From Embleya sp040605455 (GTDB taxonomy: Bacteria > Actinomycetota > Actinomycetes > Streptomycetales > Streptomycetaceae): a stretch of DNA of 39,080 nucleotides. This document shows, piece after piece, positions 1 through 7,640 of this stretch. The stretch spans positions 1-39,080 of the forward strand of contig NZ_JBEXCV010000083.1 of the NCBI RefSeq assembly GCF_040605455.1. Direction: 5' to 3'. The notes under the pieces were generated by a model. It was not told where the DNA came from, ran no database searches, and saw only the letters and a list, made by a program, of their open reading frames with translations. Every line of letters starts with the position of its first letter. Position 1 is the stretch's first letter. Position numbers and translations under genes: made by a program.

Positions 1-108
1 GCTTCTTGTCGGGCTTCTTGTCGGGCTTCTTGTCGGGCTTCTTGTCGGGCTTCTTGTCGGGCTTCTTGTCGGGCTTCTTGTCGGGCTTCTTGTCGGGCTT
101 CTTGTCGA
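1..108. repeat. 12-bp tandem repeat, nine copies, coding DKKP
   Basis: Nine head-to-tail copies of gcttcttgtcgg (the last with one changed base) fill the first 108 bases and may continue to the left. The unit is a multiple of three, so on the minus strand it codes a strictly periodic Asp-Lys-Lys-Pro tail on the TPR protein. Identical codons in all copies point to recent expansion by slippage or unequal exchange. Confidence 0.95.
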
Positions 109-1561
109 GCCTCCCGGCCGGCGGGCTGACGTGCGTCGGCTCGTCGTCGGGCGCCACGCTCGACACTCGAGTCATCGCGCTCTCCGGCGCTTCGTCCCGC
201 ACCTCGTCCCGCACGGATGCGTGCTCGCCGCCCGGCCGACCCGAACCGGCCTCCGGGGCCGCCTCCTCGGCCGAACCGGGCCGCGCGGCCGACGCAACCG
301 ACCCGGCCGACACCGCCGCGTTCTCCTCGGTGTCCGAGGTGAACCCGGCCACCGGGGCGAACGCGGTGACGTCCCCGTCCGGTTCCACGGACGGTGATGG
401 CACAGCGGCCGAGGCTCCGACCGAAACCACCTCGGTAGGTGCGGACGGTGCCTGCGACGCGACCTCGGCCGAGGCAACCGGTCCCCCGGCCACGCCGGCC
501 CGCTCGGGCTGCTTCGCCTTCGCCGGGCGAGCGGGCTTCGGCGCCTTCGGCGCCTTCGGCGGTTTCGCGGCCTTCGCCGGCTTGGGCTCCTTCACCGGCT
601 TGGGCTCCTTCGCCGGCCGCCCCGCCTGCACCGAGCTGTTGCCCACCGCCGTGGCGAACACGGGCGCCGGGTCGTTGGCCTTGGGCCCGTAGGTCCACCA
701 CATCAGCCCGCGCCGAGCGTTCTCGCTGTCCGGGTGTTGCTCGCCGAGCACCCGCGTACAGTCCGCGACCAACTGGGTCAACAACGTCCGGGCGCCCATC
801 GGGTCGCCGGACTCGCCGGTCCAGTGCGCGTGGTTGTGCCGGATCACCAACGTGTCGTGGTGGTCCGGTCCCAGCACGCGCGTCGCGTCCTCGACGAGCT
901 GCATCAGCGCGTCCCTGGCCATCGAGACGTCGCCTGCCTCACCCGCCCACATGGCCCGGTCGTGCCGAGCCGTCAACGCCGCGGGGTCGCCCGGCTCGTG
1001 CACCTCGCCGCGCTCGTCCGCGATCGCCGCCATCAGCCGGGCCGCCTGGATCGTCTCGCCGGCCCGGCCCACCCAGTGCGCGTGCTGGTGTCGGATGGTC
1101 AGCGTGTCCGGATGCACCGGCCCGAGCGCGTCGGTCGCCTCCTCCACGACTGGCCGCAGCATCCTGGCCGCGCCTGCGGCGTCGCCCGCCTCGCCGATCC
1201 ACCGGGCCCACCCGGCACGCACGTTGAGCGTCTCGGGATCGTCCTGACCGAGCACCAGGACACAGTCGGCCGCGACATCGCGCGCCAGCGACTCGGCGGT
1301 GACCGCGTTCCCGGACATCCCCAGGCAGTAGGCGTGGTTGTGCCGGGCCAGGAGCGTGTCGGGATGCTGCGGGCCGAGCACGCGCGCGTAGTCGCCCGCG
1401 AGCTCGCCGAACATCCGAGCGGCCTCTGCGGGCCTGCCCTCGTCACCGACCACCCGGGCCCACGCGGCGCGCGCGTCGAGCGAACCGGGGTGCTCGGGCC
1501 CGAGTTCCCGAATCCGGGTCTCGGCCTCGGCCCTCAGTTTCTGTATCTCCTGCTCGTTCAT
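1..1561 (-). CDS. TPR protein with Lys/Pro-rich C-terminal tail (partial, C-terminus beyond window)
   Basis: The gene reads leftwards from ATG at 1561, behind a GGAGGAGGGAG ribosome site about 11 nt upstream, and is still open at base 1, so only the first 520 residues are visible. Residues about 15–285 are six to seven repeats of 42 residues, each built on LGPxHPDTLxxRxxxAxWxGEAGDxxxA, the kinesin-light-chain type of tetratricopeptide repeat. These act as protein-binding scaffolds. Then comes a Lys-Pro-Ala stretch with repeated KEPKP and KAPKAPKP, a low-complexity acidic Ala/Ser/Glu region, and nine 12-bp units coding DKKP that run off the edge. No signal peptide or membrane segment is seen, so it is probably cytosolic. 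The same repeat type forms the C-terminus of the Ser/Thr kinase at 18895–20565. Specific partner unknown. Confidence 0.8.
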   Translation of the reverse strand, partial: MNEQEIQKLRAEAETRIRELGPEHPGSLDARAAWARVVGDEGRPAEAARMFGELAGDYARVLGPQHPDTLLARHNHAYCLGMSGNAVTAESLARDVAADCVLVLGQDDPETLNVRAGWARWIGEAGDAAGAARMLRPVVEEATDALGPVHPDTLTIRHQHAHWVGRAGETIQAARLMAAIADERGEVHEPGDPAALTARHDRAMWAGEAGDVSMARDALMQLVEDATRVLGPDHHDTLVIRHNHAHWTGESGDPMGARTLLTQLVADCTRVLGEQHPDSENARRGLMWWTYGPKANDPAPVFATAVGNSSVQAGRPAKEPKPVKEPKPAKAAKPPKAPKAPKPARPAKAKQPERAGVAGGPVASAEVASQAPSAPTEVVSVGASAAVPSPSVEPDGDVTAFAPVAGFTSDTEENAAVSAGSVASAARPGSAEEAAPEAGSGRPGGEHASVRDEVRDEAPESAMTRVSSVAPDDEPTHVSPPAGRLDKKPDKKPDKKPDKKPDKKPDKKPDKKPDKKPDKK

Positions 1562-1703
1562 CGCCGCTGATTCTCCCTCCTCCACCACACGTGGCAAACC
1601 CGCGGTACCCCCTGATTGTGGGCGACGCGCACGGAGCAGGCGTGGTTGCGCTCCCGGGGTACAACCGTACGGGGGAGTGGATTGAGCCATCGGTAGTGCG
1701 TGG

Positions 1704-3065
1704 TCACAACTGCACAGCCGGTTTCAACGACGCCATCGTCCACATCCGCCGGTGTCGGACCACGAACACGGTCGCGATCAGCGCCACCACCAGGTAGCCA
1801 CCGAGCACCGCGAAAGCGACCGCCAAACGCTCGCCTTCGCCACCCGTGAGAGTGACCCGCAACCCGTTCACCAGGTATGTCATCGGCAGCACCGGATGCA
1901 GCGCCTGGAACGGCGCGGGCGTCGTGCTGACCGGGTACAGCCCGCCGCACGAGGTGAGCTGGAGCATCAGCAGTACCAGGATCAGCACGTCGCCCACCGC
2001 GCCGAGCGCGGCCCGCAGGAACTGCGCCATGGCCACGAAGGTGACCGCCGCCAGTGCGATCAACAGCAGGCTCAGTCCCGGGTCGTCGGCGTCCAGACCC
2101 AGCCCGAGTTGCACCACCGCGTACAGCACGAACGCTCCCGCCAAGCCGAGCGCGGCGGCGGGCAGCCAACCGGCGAGGGCCACCTCGACCGCACCCGCCC
2201 GCCCCGCGAGCGCACGCGGGTTGTACGGCCGCAGGAACAGGTAGCCGACCAGCCCGAACACCCACAGCGCGATGCCGAAGAAGAACGGCGCCAAACCGCG
2301 GCCGTACAACTGCGCCGAATGCCTGTTCGTCACCTCGATCGCCACCGGCGCACCGAGCACCCGCGCGTCCTCGCCCGCCGCCTGCGCCGGCGGCGGAGCC
2401 GGCACCGCGGCATTCAGCCGAGTCAGGCCGCCGGCGAGCTGCTCGACGCCCTCCCGGAGCTGATCCGGCGGCGTGGTGCCGATACCGCCGGCCAGTTGCC
2501 GCGCGCCGTCGGCGGATCTGGCCAGCTGATCCTTGAGCGCCCCGGTCTGCCCGTACTGCTGCTGCACCAGAGTGCTCTGCGTGGTGGCCGAAATCTGTTG
2601 CTGGAGCCGGGTCTTGGCCACCTCGGCCATCTTGCCGACGATGAAGCCGTTGGCGTCGTCGAGGGTCATGAACAACTTGGCCTGCCTCGGCTGGGCCGAG
2701 GCCGTGGTGGCCAGCGTCGCGCTGAAGTCCGGCGGCACGGTGACCACGAAGTGGTAGTCGCCGTCCTCCAGGCCCGTTCGGGCGTCCGTCGCGTCGGTGA
2801 CCTTCCACTTGAAGTTCTTGTCCGTGCGGATCACCTCGGTCAACCGGCCGCCCGCGTCGATGTGCTGTCCGCGCGCGTCCACCGGCCGGTCCTCGTTCAC
2901 GAACGCGACCGGGACCTGGTTCAGCCGGCCGTACGGGTCCCAGTTGGACCACAGGTACAGCGCGCCGTACAGGGTCGGCACCAGCATCAGCATGACCGGG
3001 ACCAGTCGGGACAACGGCCCCCGGAAGCGCCGTAGTTCGAGCCAGGCCAGGCGCAGCACACCCAT
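1704..3065 (-). CDS. YhgE/Pip-family membrane protein (ABC-2-type permease-like)
   Basis: 453 residues. A membrane segment at about 20–40 is followed by NWDPYGRLNQVPVAFVNEDRP, split here as NWDPYG and VPVAFVNED, the hallmark opening of YhgE/Pip proteins. A large extracytoplasmic region with Gln-rich helices (about 40–260) follows, then five to six membrane segments to about residue 440. The family resembles phage-infection protein Pip and ABC-2 permeases; some members export toxins or lipids, but the substrate here cannot be read from sequence. The ATG overlaps the stop of the upstream ATPase-like gene by one base (TGATG), implying translational coupling and a two-component transporter. Confidence 0.85.
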   Translation of the reverse strand: MGVLRLAWLELRRFRGPLSRLVPVMLMLVPTLYGALYLWSNWDPYGRLNQVPVAFVNEDRPVDARGQHIDAGGRLTEVIRTDKNFKWKVTDATDARTGLEDGDYHFVVTVPPDFSATLATTASAQPRQAKLFMTLDDANGFIVGKMAEVAKTRLQQQISATTQSTLVQQQYGQTGALKDQLARSADGARQLAGGIGTTPPDQLREGVEQLAGGLTRLNAAVPAPPPAQAAGEDARVLGAPVAIEVTNRHSAQLYGRGLAPFFFGIALWVFGLVGYLFLRPYNPRALAGRAGAVEVALAGWLPAAALGLAGAFVLYAVVQLGLGLDADDPGLSLLLIALAAVTFVAMAQFLRAALGAVGDVLILVLLMLQLTSCGGLYPVSTTPAPFQALHPVLPMTYLVNGLRVTLTGGEGERLAVAFAVLGGYLVVALIATVFVVRHRRMWTMASLKPAVQL

Positions 3066-3724
3066 CAGGCGATACCGCCTCTCGGGTACAGGTGGTGCCC
3101 GGGCAGGTCGACCACCACGTCGGCGCCGCGCGGCGCCTCGGTCGCGGTGGCGACGACGGTGGTGCCGGTGTCGGCCAGGTCGCGCAGGGCCCGCCACGCA
3201 CGCAGCAGGTCGGCGCCCGCGATGCCGCTGTCCACGTCGTCGACCAGGACCGCGCCCGGATGGCCGGCGGCGGCCAGCGCGACCGAGAACAACAACTGGT
3301 CCACCGCGGACAGGTGCTCGACCAGGACCTGACCGGGCGGCTCGATCCGCAGCAGGTCGTACATCCGGACGAGCGCCGGCTCGGTGGGCCGGCCGTCGCC
3401 GATGGCCCGGCGCTCGGTGATCGTCTCGGCGACGAGCAGGTGGGGTTCCAGATCCAGACCGGGCCGGGCGCGGGCCAGTGCGGTGTGCGCCCGGGCGGTC
3501 GCGGCGCTGCGGCTGCCTGCGACGATCACGCTGCCCGCATCGGTGCGGAACCGGCCGCCGAGCGCAAGCAACAGCGAGGTGCGGCCGGCGCCGGCGGGCC
3601 CGACGAGCACGGTCAGTCCGGCCGCCGGCGCGGTCAGGCGGACGTCGCGAAAGATTGTGCCATCCGGGCCGGATGCCGCCAGGCCGACCGCGCTGATCTC
3701 CACCCCGGAGGTGGTTGTGGACAC
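3065..3724 (-). CDS. ABC transporter ATP-binding-like protein with altered Walker motifs
   Basis: 219 residues from GTG at 3724, chosen because GAGGGAG lies 5 nt upstream; an in-frame start at 3805 has no such site. The fold of an ABC nucleotide-binding domain is visible: Walker A at residues 42–50 reads GPAGAGRTS with Arg where Lys is normal, the signature position reads LSAVDQ rather than LSGGQ, and the Walker B region VLVDDVDS has Asp-Asp in place of Asp-Glu. It is shorter than most ABC ATPases (about 230–300). It is coupled to the YhgE/Pip gene and probably pairs with it at the inner face of the membrane. ATP hydrolysis may be weak or absent. Confidence 0.8.
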   Translation of the reverse strand: MSTTTSGVEISAVGLAASGPDGTIFRDVRLTAPAAGLTVLVGPAGAGRTSLLLALGGRFRTDAGSVIVAGSRSAATARAHTALARARPGLDLEPHLLVAETITERRAIGDGRPTEPALVRMYDLLRIEPPGQVLVEHLSAVDQLLFSVALAAAGHPGAVLVDDVDSGIAGADLLRAWRALRDLADTGTTVVATATEAPRGADVVVDLPGHHLYPRGGIA

Positions 3725-3874
3725 GGATCTCCCTCGTCGGTGGGACGTCCACCGAGGGATAACCGGTCCACGGGTTGCCAAACGGGCGAAACGGATGACG
3801 CCCATGCGCCCACCCGCTTGACGAAGCGTCAGGCTGGGCTGCGGGCGAGGCCCGGACGAGCGTCGGTAAAGGCG

Positions 3875-4177
3875 TCAGCCGCGCTGCTCCGGCAGCGGCT
3901 CGGCGAGCCGGTCCAGGTCGAACTCGCCGTCGCGCACCCCGAGCACGAAGGCGGTCCACTCGCCCTCGGTGAACCGCAGGATCGGCCCCTCCGGGTGGAT
4001 CGAGTTCCGCATCGCCATGCCCCCACCGGGGAGTTCGGCGGTCTCCACGATGCCTTCGCCGGTGGTGTCCTCGCCGTAGCCGATCCAGGTGACACCGCTG
4101 ATGTCCATGGCGTACAGCGCGGCCTTCTCGTCGTCCAACTGCTGCCGCGAAGGCTGCTCGGACTCGCCGGTGCTCAT
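3875..4177 (-). CDS. DUF397 domain protein (orphan)
   Basis: 100 residues from ATG at 4177, with GGGAGG about 9 nt upstream. The core, residues about 30–90, has the DUF397 pattern: a Trp near the start, VETAELPGGGMAMRNS, then PEGPILRFTEGEWTAF and a GxxDGEFD end. The usual Cys in the first half (NCVEVA-type segment) is not present. DUF397 proteins are small acidic partners, usually encoded beside an XRE-type DUF5753 regulator and linked to differentiation in Streptomyces. No such regulator lies next to this copy, so it may act on one encoded elsewhere. Role otherwise unknown. Confidence 0.85.
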   Translation of the reverse strand: MSTGESEQPSRQQLDDEKAALYAMDISGVTWIGYGEDTTGEGIVETAELPGGGMAMRNSIHPEGPILRFTEGEWTAFVLGVRDGEFDLDRLAEPLPEQRG

Positions 4178-4303
4178 GATCGAAACCCTCCCGATGACGC
4201 GTGCGTAACTCTCAGGTGACCGCACGCTACGCCGCACGCGGCGCCGCACACAACGCGAACGGCGACATCGGCGCATCGGGGCGGCAACCGGCGCAAAACG
4301 AGC

Positions 4304-4335
4304 GAGGTCCCGAGGCGCACGCGCCTCGGGACCTC
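4304..4335 (-). terminator. Hairpin terminator after tRNA-His
   Basis: Perfect inverted repeat: 4304–4318 pairs with 4321–4335 (arms GAGGTCCCGAGGCGC and its complement), effectively a 14-bp stem with a 4-nt loop. It starts 4 bases beyond the encoded CCA of tRNA-His. No T-run follows, as is usual in high-GC actinomycetes. Confidence 0.8.
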
Positions 4336-4338
4336 CTC

Positions 4339-4415
4339 TGGGGTGAGTGACGGGACTTGAACCCGCGACTTCCTGGACCACAACCAGGTGCTCTACCAGC
4401 TGAGCTACACCCACC
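4339..4415 (-). tRNA. tRNA-His (anticodon GTG)
   Basis: Complete cloverleaf on the minus strand. The acceptor stem has eight pairs (GGTGGGTG with CACTCACC), including the extra G-1:C73 pair diagnostic of tRNA-His. D-arm GCTC/GAGC, anticodon stem CCTGG/CCAGG with loop TTGTGGT (anticodon GTG), and T-arm GCGGG/CCCGT with TTCAAGT loop are all present. CCA is encoded (4339–4341). Confidence 0.97.
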
Positions 4416-4545
4416 ATCACCGAGGCGTTTCCGTCCCGGCGAGGAAAAGTGTACAGGCTCGCGGAGGCTGCTCGCCGCAGGGTTTCCGGGCGGCCCGTTC
4501 CGCGCCCCTCGCGGCACCGGTCCCACGGGATCCGCCGGGCAGGGC

Positions 4546-5157
4546 CTAGGCGTGTTCGGCCGGCTTGTGGCCGTACTTGGCCGCGATCGCCTTGGCGGTG
4601 TCGCTGTCTGGACCGGGATCCGGGACGAAGATCGCCTCGCGGTAGTACCGCAGTTCCTCGATGCTCTCGTGGATGTCGGCCAGCGCGCGGTGGTTGCCGG
4701 CCTTCGGCGGGCTCTGGAAGTAGACCCGCGGATACCAGCGGCGGGCCAGCTCCTTGATCGACGAGACGTCGATCACCCGGTAGTGCAGGAATGCCTCCAG
4801 ATCGAGCATGTCCCGGGCCAGGAAGCCCCGGTCGGTGCCGATCGAGTTGCCGCACAGCGGTGCCTTGCGGCCGTCCGGGACGTGCTTCCTGATGTAGGCG
4901 AGCACCTCGGCCTCGGCCTCGGCGAGGCTGACGCCCGCTTCCAGCTCCTCCAGCAGACCTGAAGCGGTGTGCATTTTGCGCACCACATCGGGCATGCCGG
5001 CCAGCGCCTCGGCGGGCGGGCGGATCACGACGTCGACCCCGTCGCCCAGGATGTTCAAGTCGGAGTCGGTGACGAGGGCCGCCACCTCCACCAATGCGTC
5101 CCGGGACAGGTCGAGTCCGGTCATCTCACAGTCGATCCAGACCAAGCGGTCGTTCAT
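4546..5157 (-). CDS. orn: Oligoribonuclease (DEDDh 3'-5' exonuclease)
   Basis: 203 residues, the normal size for Orn. It removes nucleotides from very short RNAs and cleaves pGpG, the product of c-di-GMP breakdown, in the cytoplasm. Exo I is VWIDCEMTGLD (catalytic D and E), the Exo II region includes CGNSIGTDRGFL, and Exo III is NHRALADIHESIEEL with the catalytic His and Asp. ATG at 5157 lies 4 bases after the stop of adpA, so the two form an operon, the same adpA–ornA order known in Streptomyces coelicolor and S. griseus. Loss of this gene impairs aerial growth in Streptomyces (family knowledge). It is transcribed toward tRNA-His. Confidence 0.97.
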   Translation of the reverse strand: MNDRLVWIDCEMTGLDLSRDALVEVAALVTDSDLNILGDGVDVVIRPPAEALAGMPDVVRKMHTASGLLEELEAGVSLAEAEAEVLAYIRKHVPDGRKAPLCGNSIGTDRGFLARDMLDLEAFLHYRVIDVSSIKELARRWYPRVYFQSPPKAGNHRALADIHESIEELRYYREAIFVPDPGPDSDTAKAIAAKYGHKPAEHA

Positions 5158-5161
5158 AGGG

Positions 5162-6457
5162 TCACCCTACGGCCCGGGCACACACCTCCTCTTCTCCGGT
5201 CTCCTCCGGGCTGCGGGTACGGAAGGTCTCCCGATAGGAGGCCGGTGGAACACCCAGTTGTTTGCGGAAGTGGCCGCGCAACGCGACCGGCGAGCGGAAG
5301 CCGCAACGGCGGGCGATCTCCTCGACCTGGAGATCGGTGGTCTCCAGCAGCCGCTGGGCCTGGAGCACCCGCTGGGTGAGCAGCCATTGCAGCGGGGCAC
5401 TGCCGGTGAGCGTGCGAAAGCGCCGGTCGAAGGTGCGCCGACTCATGTACGCGCGGGTCGCCAACTGCTCGATGTCGAAGCGCTCGGCCAGGTTCTCCAG
5501 CGCCCACGAGATGACGGTCGCCAGCGGATCGCCGCTGATCTCCTCGGGCAGGGTCAGGTCCATGTACTGCGCCTGACCGCCGATCCGGTGGGCCGGCACG
5601 ACCAGTCGGCGCGCGAGCGCGTTGGCCGCGTCCGGGCCGTGGTCGAGGCGGACCAAGTGCAGGCACAGGTCGATGCCGGCCGCGGTGCCGGCGCTGGTGA
5701 GGATGTCACCGTCGTCGACGTACAGCTCGCGGGGATCGACTCGGACCTTCGGGTAGCGCTTGGCCAGCGCGGGCGCGTACATCCAGTGCGTCGTCGCCGG
5801 ACGGTCGTCCAGCAGGCCGGCCGCGGCGAGCACGAACGCGCCGCCGCACAGGCCGACGATCCGGGCTCCCTCACAGTGGGCCCGGCGCAGCGCCTCCAGC
5901 ACGGGCGGCGGTGGCATCCGGGACGGCGAGTGCCACGCGGGCACGATCACGGTGCCGGCCCGGGCGAGGGCGTCGAGGCCGTACGGCGCGATCAGTTCGA
6001 CGCCGCCGGTGGTGCGGAGCGGTCCGGGTTCGGCCGCGCATACCAGTAATCGGTAGTTCGGCACGCCGGCGTCGCGTCGATCCACACCGAACACCGATAT
6101 CGGGATCGAACTCTCCAGAATCGGCGAGTTCGCGAACAACAGCACCGCGATCGTGTCCGGGCGGCGCCGACCGAGCAGCGGGCGCTCGCGCCCCGGGGCC
6201 AGGACACTCTCGGCGTCGGGGTCGTACTCGCCGTCGAAGTCGATGTCGTCGGTGAGGTCGCCCTCGCCCTCGATCGAGTCGTTCTCGGGCGGAGCCTCGG
6301 ACAGCACGGTGGACGCCGCGACGATCACCACCGCGTCCGGGTCGCCGACCGGGACGGCATCGACGCCGTCGATCGCGGTGATCTCGGCCGGACGGTCGGC
6401 ATCGACCACGCGAGCCCGCCCCCGCCGTCGGTCCTTGCGGCTGTCGATCCTGCTCAT
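5162..6457 (-). CDS. adpA: AdpA, AraC-family master regulator of differentiation
   Basis: 431 residues from ATG at 6457; an in-frame GTG at 6478 is the alternative. Residues about 100–290 are a DJ-1/PfpI-type dimerisation domain (SSIPISVFGVDRRDAGVPNY, nucleophile elbow GLCGGAF). Residues about 320–415 are the double helix-turn-helix of AraC/XylS (YMSRRTFDRRFRTLTGSAPL, CGFRSPVALRGHFRKQLG), near-identical to known AdpA. AdpA activates hundreds of developmental and secondary-metabolism genes. Codon 137 is TTA (complement of 6047–6049), so translation should depend on the bldA tRNA. An extra N-terminal stretch of about 90 residues, basic then strongly acidic, precedes the usual start of homology. 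orn follows 4 bp downstream. Confidence 0.96.
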   Translation of the reverse strand: MSRIDSRKDRRRGRARVVDADRPAEITAIDGVDAVPVGDPDAVVIVAASTVLSEAPPENDSIEGEGDLTDDIDFDGEYDPDAESVLAPGRERPLLGRRRPDTIAVLLFANSPILESSIPISVFGVDRRDAGVPNYRLLVCAAEPGPLRTTGGVELIAPYGLDALARAGTVIVPAWHSPSRMPPPPVLEALRRAHCEGARIVGLCGGAFVLAAAGLLDDRPATTHWMYAPALAKRYPKVRVDPRELYVDDGDILTSAGTAAGIDLCLHLVRLDHGPDAANALARRLVVPAHRIGGQAQYMDLTLPEEISGDPLATVISWALENLAERFDIEQLATRAYMSRRTFDRRFRTLTGSAPLQWLLTQRVLQAQRLLETTDLQVEEIARRCGFRSPVALRGHFRKQLGVPPASYRETFRTRSPEETGEEEVCARAVG

Positions 6458-6642
6458 GGCCCCGATCGCCCCCTTCACCCCTCACGCCCCAGTAGGTCAC
6501 AGGCGTCACTCACGTAACCCAAGATCGGAACTTACTCTCTCTTACCTTGTCTATGCATGGTGTTCTCTACGTGACGTTATGTAGATATGCGTGTTTGTGA
6601 CGGTGGTCACATCGTGGAACTTATCGACATTCACCTGTGCGG
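6458..6642 (-). promoter_or_regulatory. adpA leader and promoter region with 18-bp imperfect palindrome
   Basis: 185 bases between the LysR gene and adpA, clearly richer in A/T than the surroundings from about 6515 to 6600. An imperfect palindrome at 6567–6584 (CTACGTGACGTTATGTAG, 14 of 18 positions symmetric, ACGT at centre) is a candidate operator. In other Streptomyces adpA is controlled by a gamma-butyrolactone receptor and by AdpA itself; I cannot assign this site to either. Confidence 0.45.
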
Positions 6643-7569
6643 TCAGGCCTCGGAGGGCCGGCGGGCAGCGTGCAGCAGGTGCAGGGCCGCCTCCGGCAGC
6701 TCCCGACCGCGCGGCCAGACCGCCCGCAGAATGCGGTCCAGGGCGGGCAGATCGGCCATCGGCACCGCCACCAGGCGCCCGTCGGCCAGGTCCTCGCGGA
6801 CCGCGAGATCGGACAACACCGCAGGCGCGGACCCGGCGATCGCCGCCGAGCGCAGCGGCGCCGTCGCGCCCAACTCCAGTGCCGGCACGGCCACTCCGTC
6901 GTAGGCGGCCAGCGCCCGCTCCAGCGTCTCCCGGGTGCCCGACCCGGCCTCGCGCAGCAGCAGCGGCGTCGCGGCCAACTCGGCCGCCGCGATCGGGCGC
7001 CGCCGCCGGGCCCACGGGTGGTTCGGCGCGACGACCACCACGAGCCGGTCCCGGCCCACCTCCGCCGACTGCAGGTCGCGCGGGACCCACGGCCCCTCGA
7101 CGAAGCCCAGGTCCGCCTCGCCCGCCCGCAGCGCCTCGATCACATGCAGGCTGTTGGTCACCTGCAGGCCCACGTGCACCCCGGGCACCGCCTCGCGCAG
7201 CGCGGTCAGCCACCCGGGCACCAGGTGCTCGGCTACGGTCAGGCTCGCCGCGACCCGCAGCCGATCCTCCTGCCGGGCCTTGAGTGCGGCAGCCCCCTCC
7301 ACGAGGGCGTGCGCCTGATCGAGCACCCCGCGAGCCCAGTCGGTGATCACCAGGCCGGCCGCGGTGGGCACCGAGCCGGTGGTGCTGCGCTCCAGCAACC
7401 GCACTCCGAGCCGCCGCTCCAGCGTGCGCATCCGTGCGCTGGCCGAGGGCTGACTGATGCCGAACCGGCGGGCCGCACTGCCCAGGCTGCCGCTCTCGGT
7501 CACCGCGACGAGCAGTTCGAGCGTGTACAGGTCGGGCAGTCGGTCCGAGGGGCGCGCCGGCGAGGTCAT
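6643..7569 (-). CDS. LysR-family transcriptional regulator (YeiE-like context)
   Basis: 308 residues from ATG at 7569. The N-terminal winged HTH is LGSAARRFGISQPSASARMR, followed by TLERRLGVRLLERS, and the rest is a periplasmic-binding-protein-like effector domain (about residues 90–295). It is divergent from a YeiH-family transporter gene, the arrangement of yeiE/yeiH in enterobacteria, so it probably controls that gene in response to a small ligand. No good ribosome site precedes the ATG, and the codon lies inside a palindrome with T-N11-A form, suggesting a leaderless or autorepressed message. The TTG at 7575 is a less likely start. Confidence 0.9.
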   Translation of the reverse strand: MTSPARPSDRLPDLYTLELLVAVTESGSLGSAARRFGISQPSASARMRTLERRLGVRLLERSTTGSVPTAAGLVITDWARGVLDQAHALVEGAAALKARQEDRLRVAASLTVAEHLVPGWLTALREAVPGVHVGLQVTNSLHVIEALRAGEADLGFVEGPWVPRDLQSAEVGRDRLVVVVAPNHPWARRRRPIAAAELAATPLLLREAGSGTRETLERALAAYDGVAVPALELGATAPLRSAAIAGSAPAVLSDLAVREDLADGRLVAVPMADLPALDRILRAVWPRGRELPEAALHLLHAARRPSEA

Positions 7570-7586
7570 AGCCAAACCCTATGACC
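7564..7586. promoter_or_regulatory. LysR-type operator (T-N11-A palindrome)
   Basis: GGTCATAG (7564–7571) and CTATGACC (7579–7586) are perfect 8-bp inverted arms around a 7-base spacer, containing ATAG-N7-CTAT, which matches the classical T-N11-A box of LysR regulators. It sits between the divergent LysR and yeiH-like genes and covers the LysR start codon (7567–7569). Confidence 0.7.
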
Positions 7587-7640
7587 TGCCAGGCAATCGA
7601 CCGCTACCCGAGCGAGCGTGCCGGGCCAAAGGTGGTGATC

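Noticed and set aside
6..692. Plus-strand open frame starting with a repeated SGFL word
   Set aside because: It is the complement of the Lys/Pro-rich tail of the minus-strand TPR gene, whose frame has a ribosome site and clear TPR repeats.
1605..1662. Inverted repeat GTACCCC / GGGGTAC before the TPR gene
   Set aside because: Seven-base arms 44 bases apart are too weak and too distant to call.
3813..3832. Short inverted repeat TGACG-aag-CGTCA between the ATPase-like and DUF397 genes
   Set aside because: Five-base arms only; expected by chance in this composition.
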